A stretch of DNA of 14,226 nt from NCBI GenBank assembly GCA_900617975.1, contig UZAE01001265.1, positions 1-14,226 of the forward strand, read 5' to 3'. Source of the DNA: Rodentolepis nana. Its lineage: Eukaryota > Platyhelminthes > Cestoda > Cyclophyllidea > Hymenolepididae. A program made the position numbers and the translations under genes. Shown in pieces: positions 8,310 to 14,226 of this stretch (position 1 is its first letter; each line of letters starts with the position of its first letter). The notes under the pieces were generated by a model, which searched no databases, had not been told where the DNA came from, and saw only the letters and a list, made by a program, of their open reading frames with translations.

Positions 8310-9560
8310 AGAGGAAAGGCTGACTGGTCTAGATTTAAAAACCTTTTAGAAAATGAACTTCACACAAGTCTAATCAACTTCATCCACCATCCTGACAAAC
8401 TTTGCAACGAAATCACAAATATTATGATCCAATGTGAAAAGAAAACTATTCCCGTGGCAAAACTAAACTCTAACGAGTGTTTTGGTCTGAACGCCTCGAG
8501 CAATCGAAAACAAACGTTAGACGCCCTTCGCAACATTGCTGCACAGACCGGAAGAACATGAGACATACAAGCCTGGAGACGGCGAAGACAACCGAACATC
8601 TATCAATAAATTCAGTTCAAATACCCAAGTGATAGCCAACGCACAACAGCAAAAGACCCTGGAAAGAACAAATAAGCTTAAATAACAAACTGCATACCAC
8701 CTACTCCAAAATAGTAAACTTCTTTGCTAGATTCCATTCCAAAAGCAAAAGAAAATCCCTTATGTCAGAAAATTGTCAAGAAATATAATGATAAAAATAA
8801 GAACGTTTGGTTGAAAATGTATTAAAATCAAAGATTAACCCACTAGCAGACATTGATGTTGAATGTTACAACCAACTGCTTGACCACTTCAGAAAAGCAA
8901 ACACCTCTCCAGAACAAATGCGCTCACTGGCACTTGGAACAATAAATGTCAACTATTCTGCAGATCAATGGTTCTAAGTCTTTACTGATGGTCTTACGTA
9001 GGAAACCAAGCAATCCTTAAACGGAAGCCACGAGCCACTCAAAACAGCTAAGATATACGAATGTAAAACTGTATTCGTTGCTGTGAGAAAAAAACAAAAC
9101 AGTAGACCTACAATTAATTCCCGGTCATTGTGGCATTAAAGGCAATAAGCTTGCCGACGCACTTCCTAAGAAGGGGATAACAGTTTTTCAAGACATAGAC
9201 GGGTCGATGTTTTTTCACACAATGAAGACCTAAATCTTAAACAAAAGAGAAAAATTAGCTATAGGCATTCTCTGACATAACCAACTGGCCAGGAATTGAA
9301 GCCGTTGATGAGTTTGGACACGATCGCTTGTCACAGCGGCTTCATAGATTAGGAAAAAACACATAAATAACATGTCCTTATGTAACCATACAAAGGGAAA
9401 TTTAGAAGACCAATCAGATTTGATGTCCTGGTATAAAGATAATGATGAAACACAAAGACACAGGGAAAACAGAAGTCAGCTAATGAACGGCTATATATGT
9501 ATTTTCTTACCCATGGGGAAAGCTGAAATCAACTAAGGGGCTAATGATAAATATCATAAA
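8310..9560 (+). pseudogene. Copy B: LINE pol with RT deleted (linker joined to RNase H and C terminus)
   Basis: The broadest copy, but internally gutted. It opens with KADWSRFKNLLENEL, continuing where the EN of copy G stops, then NEITNIMIQCEKKTIP, RVFWSERLEQ after a frameshift, AAQTGRT, stop, DIQAWRR, and LNNKLHTTYSKIVNFF, RFHSKSKRKS, SENCQEI: the EN-RT linker, matching copy D. The RT domain is missing. From about 8808 the pre-RNase H segment NPLADIDVECYNQLLDHF and SPEQMRSLALGTINVNYS leads into ADQWF, stop, VFTDG, the first RNase H Asp. The middle of RNase H is deleted, and VDLQLIPGHCGIKGNKLADA resumes at about 9100, followed by NWPGIEAVDEFGHDRLSQRL (9280-9345) and a broken C terminus (TCPYVTIQREI). 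Many stops and frameshifts; the order of all blocks is collinear with a full element. The 3' tail follows at once. Confidence 0.88.
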
Positions 9561-10216
9561 TCCTGGAATTTGAAATAATAATAATATTTTTCGTTCCATT
9601 ATTATGCTTCGAAATTTTTTATGCTGTTACACAACCAGACTTAATAACGAAGGGAATTCTGAAGCATATATAAAATGCCCTACAACTACATATTCACTTA
9701 AGTGTAAATGAATATCAAATAATTACAAATATACACAAACACCATTTTTTGACTCAAATGGTTACATTTTGAAGTGATTCTTGGTTTTTGGAAAAAACGA
9801 TAAAAGTATTCAAAAATAATCTTTGTATTTTTGGCAAATATTGACTAACTCAAATAGCACATTATAATTCAATTGAGAATTTTGGGCGCATAATTTTTAG
9901 CGGCATCGCTGTTTTAACATTCACACTTTAGTTTCAGGAGTGCAGCCTTGAAATTAAATCGGCTGCCGAATAAACACACAGTATAGTGCTAAACCTTTAT
10001 GAGGGTTTAGAATATTTTTGCTTGAATCTGTTTGCGTGTGATTTTCATTTCAATGACCACATGAGATGGATTACGATGGTGATAGAGAATTCCAACTTCT
10101 TATTACAAAGTCACATTCTTAATCAATAATTTATTCCATTTGACACGAGTCATTAAAATCTTGCTTGAAAATAATTCTTCGCGCACAAATAAGGTCTATA
10201 TCTTAGTGTTTGAAAG
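9561..10216 (+). mobile_element. Copy B: 3' untranslated tail of the LINE
   Basis: About 650 bp homologous to the tail of copy A and to the reverse complement of copy C. Characteristic words: ATTCTGAAGCATATATA, AATATCAAATAATTA, GCATAATTTTTAGCGGCATC, CAGGAGTGCAGCCTTGAAAT, CGGCTGCCGAATAAACAC, TTTTCATTTCAATGAC, GACACGAGTCATTAAAATC, GCACAAATAAGGTC. In places it is closer to copy C (the GAGTGCAGCCTTGAAATTAA block is present in B and C but largely absent from A). It forms one arm of an inverted pair with copy C. Confidence 0.85.
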
Positions 10217-10479
10217 TAATCTAATAGTAAAATAAATTAAATATTTCATTCATACTTTTAGAATATTTTTCTTCTTATCGACTACGCCCCTGGAGATCCA
10301 AATACATTTAAAATTACTATTATAATTATAAGTATTCTCTGTTATTAAGCTTGAGTTTTAATATTGCTCACAATTACAGAGTATCCAACCTCAAGTCTTG
10401 GAAACTTTTGATGCCATTCCTGGCAAGGTAAATTCCAAATCTCTATGTTTAATTGAATAGTAAGAATAGTAATGCAAAT
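10217..10479. other. Short non-coding spacer, possible R2 trace
   Basis: No gene. At about 10427-10477 the words AAATTCCAAATCTCTA, TTTAATTG and CAAATGC resemble, in the same order, the plus strand of 11780-11831 inside R2 copy 2, so a third, weaker R2 piece may lie here. The similarity is short and not decisive. Confidence 0.35.
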
Positions 10480-10644
10480 GCTCTTCTGACCGAACGGTTA
10501 GCGTTCCTGAAGAAACAAAATAAGAGCTTTAGTATAGCCCCCCCCCACCCCTACTAGTGAATCAAATTCCAAAACCATGTAATGCCCGATCCAGATGAAA
10601 TTCCTAACCTTCAACCTACGTTCATCCGATTTAATTTGAACCAT
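10480..10644 (-). repeat. C-rich tract and hairpin beyond the tail of copy C
   Basis: The segment contains a run of nine C (10538-10546), one A and four more C (10548-10551), striking in AT-rich DNA; on the minus strand it is G4-T-G9. Next to it, TCTTC (10482-10486) pairs with GAAGA (10509-10513) and GAACG (10492-10496) with CGTTC (10502-10506), giving an interrupted stem with loop GTTAG. GCTCTT (10480-10485) and AAGAGC (10522-10527) form an alternative outer pair. On the minus strand this lies just past the shared 3' tail of copy C, so it could be the true 3' end of that element or an adjoining repeat. Copies A and B lack it. Confidence 0.4.
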
Positions 10645-11285
10645 TTTAAACACTAAGCTAAAGATCTTATTTGTACGTGAAGGATAATTTTCAAACTTGA
10701 ACTTAATGACTCGTATTTGTATGGAATAATTGATTATTCAAGAAAATGCCTTTGAAATAAGAAGTTGAAATTAGCTAACACCATTGGAACCCATCTCATG
10801 AAGTCATTGAAATGAAAATTACATACAACAGCTTCAAGCGAAAGAATCCTAAACCCTCAACATGCCTTTGAGTGACGGTACTTTATTGGGTGACTATTCG
10901 GCAGCCGATTAATTTCAAGGCTGCACTCCTGAGAGTGAATCGATCAAGAAAGCACCGATGCCACCAAATATTATGCTCCTAAAATCCTCACTTGAAGTAT
11001 AAAGTGCTTATGGGGCTAGTCAATCATTGCAAAAGAGTAGGTTTATATTAATGGTTTAATCAATTTTCCGTCACCCAAGCACCGCTTCAAAATTTAGCCA
11101 TTGAATCAAAAAAGAGGGGATTGGGTATATTTTTAATTATTTGATATTCACTTATACTTAAATGAATAAGTAGTGGTAGTGCATTATATATATGCTTCAG
11201 AATGTTCTTTGTTGTTGGATTTGCTTTTGTGAATGCAATAAGGAAATTTAAAAATATTATAATAAAACGAAAAAAAAATAGAAAT
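10645..11285 (-). mobile_element. Copy C: solo 3' tail of the LINE, inverted relative to copy B
   Basis: The reverse complement aligns with the tails of copies A and B from the region before TTCTGAAGCATATATATA to CACGTACAAATAAGATC. Landmarks: AGTGAATATCAAATAATTA, TTTTGAAGCGGTGCTTGG, AGGAGCATAATATTTGGTGG, CTCAGGAGTGCAGCCTTGAA, ATCGGCTGCCGAATAGTCAC, CGTCACTCAAAGGCATG, CTTCATGAGATGGG, ACGAGTCATTAAG. No pol sequence precedes it on the minus strand; the sequence beyond 11285 is unlike the C terminus. It is either a severely 5'-truncated LINE insertion or a non-autonomous element carrying the LINE tail. An 80-residue open frame at 11087-11329 is incidental to this AT-rich tail. Confidence 0.85.
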
Positions 11286-11704
11286 GAACAAATTGCACTT
11301 TTGTATAATTTGATGTAGACAATTTTCAAATTGTATTCGCTTATAAATTTAATGTCATCGCATCATTCCTATTTCCTATTTGTTGACGCGAGTAAAACTA
11401 AAAATACAAGAATTTTTTTATTTATTGACTTATACAAATGGACCAGTCATTTGGGTCATTTAACACATGGTTTCACTACTTGCTCAAATAAGAGGCATTG
11501 AAATAACTTATATTATTATTGGTGCATGAACTTTCAAAATGCAATTTTATGGGTTAAATGTAATTCTTAATTTTTACGCCCAAGCAACATTTTACGCTTC
11601 GAATCATCATTTCGAAGGTGAAATTCATTGGTGATTCTCAGAGTTTGAAATTCGAGTAAAATGATTTTTTTGAAACGTAATCTTGTGCGCTTATCAGATG
11701 CACA
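11286..11704. other. Non-coding spacer between copy C and R2 copy 2
   Basis: About 420 bp without a gene. I checked the minus strand for the RNase H and pol C-terminal blocks that lie between R2 and the tail in copy A and did not find them. TTCGAATCATCATTTCGAA (11599-11617) has weak two-fold symmetry; otherwise nothing stands out. Confidence 0.5.
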
Positions 11705-11930
11705 CGTTCTTCGTTTAGGCTATTTAGCTCTCAACTAATTCAAAGTATTAGCTCTAAGAAATATGATCAGGCAACATGAAATTCCATATCTCTACTTAAT
11801 TGCTATTCAAAATTACGAATTCCAAATGCGGTGCTACATTTGTCATGATATATTTATATCAGAAGCAAATAGGAACTTTTACATCCCATTCATGGCCACA
11901 AGATCAAAATTTTAATTTCAAAATATTTAT
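11705..11930 (-). repeat. Unidentified dispersed repeat R2, copy 2
   Basis: Inverted partner of 5530-5754. On the minus strand it reads, in order, CTTGTGGCCATGAATGG, CTTCTGATATAAATATATC, GGAATTTCATGTTGCCTG, CATATTTCTTAG, GAGCTAAATAGCC. As with the other copy, a LINE 3' tail follows downstream in the same orientation, here about 420 bp away (copy C). No coding frame, terminal repeat or target-site duplication is clear. Confidence 0.7.
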
Positions 11931-13016
11931 TGATATTCAAGCTTATTACATATAAGATTCTTATTAAGTTTGAACTGCATGATCACCTAATAGAAAATAT
12001 ATTTGATTGGCTATAAATATAAGCCTTGACAAAATGGTTAATAAGTTAAGCAAAGATATAAATTCCACCAATGTTGAACTGAATTTATTTAGTGTGTTCT
12101 AAAATCGCGACATTAATAATTTGTCCTACACTTTAGACTGAAAAGATAGAACTCCAAAATACAAAATACAAAAACGTTGTATTGACAATACTACACATTT
12201 TCAGAATAATATTTCTCTTGGTCGACATTGATTTAATTTTGAAGTTTTTAAATAAATCCTGCATATTCCACTTTAATATAAAACTATTTAAAAATTAAAA
12301 AGTTGTTTTTAATTAGCAAACATTAATTTTGTTTGATTCAATCACTTTAACCAACTCAAACAATCCTTTTAAATCTTTGCCGAAGGAAAGTGGCAAAATT
12401 AAGGGAATCATAATTGCCATAAATAAGCAATTAATTCAGAGCACAATCCAATTTCATTATGGTTTGACCTAATCATTTTAAAATTGCCACGCTCTTCAAT
12501 TAAAGTTGTGATTAAAGTTGCGATCAAATAAACTCCAAGTGATAAATAAAACGCTAAATAAGGCAATGTGACCTTGAGGTCAAAGCAACAAAAAAATAAG
12601 AATCAAATAGTTCATTGTCAAAAATATCCAGGCAAAGCCAATTAGTAACTTACGAATCGCATTAGAATAGATCGCAACAAAATCGATTTAAAATATATAA
12701 TTTGAGGAGCATTCTTAATTATTAAAACTATCAAATCACTTGAAATGCTACTTGTAAAAGTACGTTTTTTTAACAGTGGAGTCATTTAAAAGTAGTTATT
12801 ATTACAAAACAGAAGCATGAAAATGGGTCATTAATTAAGTCACTTTAGATTGGTAAAATTCACCTACTTTAGACAACTCTGCATATATCGATTCTTTACA
12901 AGCAACTGTTGACTTAATTCGATTATAACTGCAATTTCATTTCAACTATTGATGCAGTGGGTCAAAACATAAAACCAAAATATTGACAGTTGACATTGAT
13001 TATGTTTAGGGCACGT
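11931..13016. other. AT-rich non-coding stretch, minor repeats only
   Basis: About 1.1 kb with no credible gene. Minor items: a 12-bp tandem pair ATTAAAGTTGTG / ATTAAAGTTGCG at 12499-12522; AAAATACAAAATACAAAAAC near 12156-12175; and the palindrome TGACCTTGAGGTCA at 12569-12582, two AGGTCA half-sites arranged as an everted repeat with two spacer bases. The minus strand of that site contains TCAAGGTCA, the known FTZ-F1/ERR-type half-site, but a chance match cannot be excluded. Confidence 0.55.
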
Positions 13017-14226
13017 TCAGTCCTCTTCTGAGCGTTTATTCGGGGCGGAATGCCATAGAACAAGATAATCAGCATAAGATAAGCACTTGATGGTCGTGAC
13101 ACTCCGTACAGATTCGGCTATGTTATTGATGAAGAGATTGAAAAAAAGTGCACCTTGTGACGGCTCCTTGTGGAAGGTCTGCTGGAAAAAGATTGGATTT
13201 TGATAGAGCATTTCCATATCCGAATCAACGTGATCTTTGTCTAGTGAATAGCATCACCCAAGTTAGCATGTTATGCTTAATATCAATCTTTCCCAATTTT
13301 AGAATTAGCTTCTCGTTCCATATTAAGTCATATACTGATTTGAAATCGATGAAACAGCCGTAAGGGTACTTCTTGCATCACGAACAACTTTTTAACTTTT
13401 GTGGACAAAAAACTGCTTGTTCGCTCCTGAGGATATTATTGGTCCTTAGGAACCAGGTCAGCCTTGTGCTAACTATTCTCCCCATGAGTTTAGCCAATAC
13501 GTTGCAATGGTCCTTGCTATTTATATTACTGGTATTACTATGACAACTTCCATTGTTTAGGTACGAGACTGGTCTCCCAGATTTTGTTGTAAAGCGTCAG
13601 CTTGGTTTCCTTGGCTTTTGATCCCATTATAATTAGAAATTCTAGATGAATACCGTCTTCGCCAGGAGATATTTTGCACTTGAGATGTTTTATTGCAGCA
13701 TTCAGTTCGCAAGGTCTGAATGGTTCGGTAAGTACATTATTTGGTGTTGCTATGTCTTCCTTAATTTTACCAAACTGTCTTACTTATATCTTAAAATCTC
13801 TTGAAGATTTTTTGACGAAAAGGTTTTCTTTTGGTTGTGGGAATAGAACCTTGCAAAGTGGTTAGCTATTTCGGAGACGGCGGTATGCAGTTTGTTTTTT
13901 AAACGTATTGGTTCTTTCTTGGGTCTTTCGCTGTTGTTTTGGAGGTTACATAGGAATTCGAAAGTGCGTTGGCGATCACTTTGATAATTGATATTAGAGA
14001 TGAACTTGTCGAAGGAAGTCCGTTTTGCTTGCAAGATGGCTTGCCTTAGGACAGCTGATTGTCGCCACCAGGCTTGTACGTCTTCCTTTCTGGGAGTCTG
14101 ATCAGCAGTGTTGCGAAGGATGTCCCGCTTTCTTTTCAATTCCTTAAGGTGTTTAGATCGAAACACTCGATAGTGTTTGGTACTGCCCCTGGGAATAGTT
14201 TTCTTTGCACATTTAATCATAATATT
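13017..14226 (-). pseudogene. Copy D: LINE EN-RT linker and reverse transcriptase, runs off right edge
   Basis: Continuous minus-strand fragment entering from the right edge (NIMIKCAKKTIPRG, homologous to NIMIQCEKKTIP in copy B). The linker is open to the TAA ending at 13780. After frame changes the RT starts: DIATPNNVLTEPFRP, ISPGEDGIHLEFL, IWETSLVPKQWK. The fingers block NYRPISLTS present in copy E is deleted, and NVLAKLMGRIVSTRLTWF, RTNNILRSEQA follow. Motif A reads CFIDFKSVYDLIW (catalytic Asp codon 13345-13347), then ILKLGKIDIKHNMLTW. PQGA lies near 13150-13165 in a shifted frame, and the last open frame carries GALFFNLFINNIAES and CLSYADYLVLWHSAPN. The catalytic YADD has become YADY (13065-13076), losing the second Asp. 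It stops at 13017 without thumb, RNase H or 3' tail, so the 3' half was lost. RT identity is certain; the copy is dead. Confidence 0.93.
13780..14220 (-). CDS. Longest open frame: partial LINE EN-RT linker (146 residues), within copy D
   Basis: This is the longest intact reading frame in the window, listed separately because a gene finder would report it. It covers the linker between endonuclease and RT: CAKKTIPRGSTKHYRVFRS, KRKRDILRNTADQTPRKED, VQAWWRQSAVLRQAILQAKR, RQRTFEFLCNLQNN, LKNKLHTAVSEIANHFARFY. It is rich in Lys and Arg, as expected for a nucleic-acid-binding connector. The Met at 14220 is not a real start: reading is open upstream through NI to the window edge and aligns with the same residues in copy B. 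It ends with a stop at 13780 where the intact protein would continue into RT. It is not an independent gene; any protein made would lack every catalytic domain seen in this family. Confidence 0.6.
   Translation of the reverse strand: MIKCAKKTIPRGSTKHYRVFRSKHLKELKRKRDILRNTADQTPRKEDVQAWWRQSAVLRQAILQAKRTSFDKFISNINYQSDRQRTFEFLCNLQNNSERPKKEPIRLKNKLHTAVSEIANHFARFYSHNQKKTFSSKNLQEILRYK

Noticed and set aside
8360..8599. 79-residue open frame on the minus strand opposite copy B
   Set aside because: It is the antisense shadow of the EN-RT linker, which is supported on the plus strand by alignment with copy D.
10484..10516. tRNA-like A box (TGACCGAACGG) as a possible tRNA gene
   Set aside because: No cloverleaf, no convincing B box at the right distance, and one A-box base is off. 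Kept only as a weak SINE idea in the findings.
11087..11329. 80-residue hydrophobic open frame that looks membrane-like
   Set aside because: It lies in the AT-rich 3' tail of copy C. The Phe/Ile/Leu richness follows from T-rich codons, and the frame is not kept in copies A or B.
13148..13865. Plus-strand open frames at 13148-13363 and 13674-13865
   Set aside because: Both are antisense shadows of the RT and linker of copy D on the minus strand.
1..14226. A new defence system, CRISPR array or gene cluster
   Set aside because: There are no regularly spaced repeats, no linked open reading frames, and no ribosome-binding-site pattern. The only protein homology is to decayed LINE domains.

Overview
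The window is eukaryotic, AT-rich, non-coding DNA filled with decayed retrotransposon fragments. I see no host protein-coding gene, no RNA gene, no bacterial-type operon and no CRISPR array. Every coding signal I can support belongs to one family of non-LTR retrotransposon (LINE) with an apurinic-type endonuclease (EN), a reverse transcriptase (RT), a C-terminal RNase H and a long 3' untranslated tail. RNase H is known from I-, LOA- and R1-like LINEs and absent from jockey in the strict sense, so I place the family near the I/LOA group although automatic annotation often calls such genes 'jockey'. The protein style resembles LINEs abundant in arthropod, especially spider, genomes. That organism guess is from memory and only moderately sure.

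Layout, left to right. 1-760 (-): copy G, the EN domain, running off the left edge, with a possible ORF1 tail fused in front. 824-903: a perfect 40-bp tandem duplication. 906-3130: featureless AT-rich DNA with one possible old direct repeat. 3130-3645 (+): copy E, linker plus RT fingers, with a perfect 36-bp in-frame duplication. 3646-5529: no genes, some small inverted repeats. 5530-5754 (+): an unidentified repeat, R2. 5815-6870 (+): copy A, RNase H end, pol C terminus and 3' tail. 7380-7875 (-): copy F, RNase H. 8310-10216 (+): copy B, linker joined to RNase H without RT, then the 3' tail. 10480-10644: a C-rich/hairpin segment. 10645-11285 (-): copy C, a solo 3' tail. 11705-11930 (-): second R2 copy. 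11931-13016: featureless. 13017-14226 (-): copy D, linker plus RT, running off the right edge.

The seven pieces overlap in sequence and between them cover most of the pol protein from EN to C terminus, so they can be ordered against each other without a database. All carry stops, frameshifts or internal deletions, and none could make a working polymerase. Several lack their 3' ends, which points to later deletion and rearrangement rather than only the usual 5' truncation at insertion.

The signals most worth checking are the tail-to-tail inverted pair of 3' tails (9561-11285), which could fold into a long hairpin RNA; the two fresh-looking tandem duplications next to or inside old copies; and R2, present twice, each time upstream of a LINE 3' tail in the same orientation. 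I found nothing that convincingly amounts to a new biological system.
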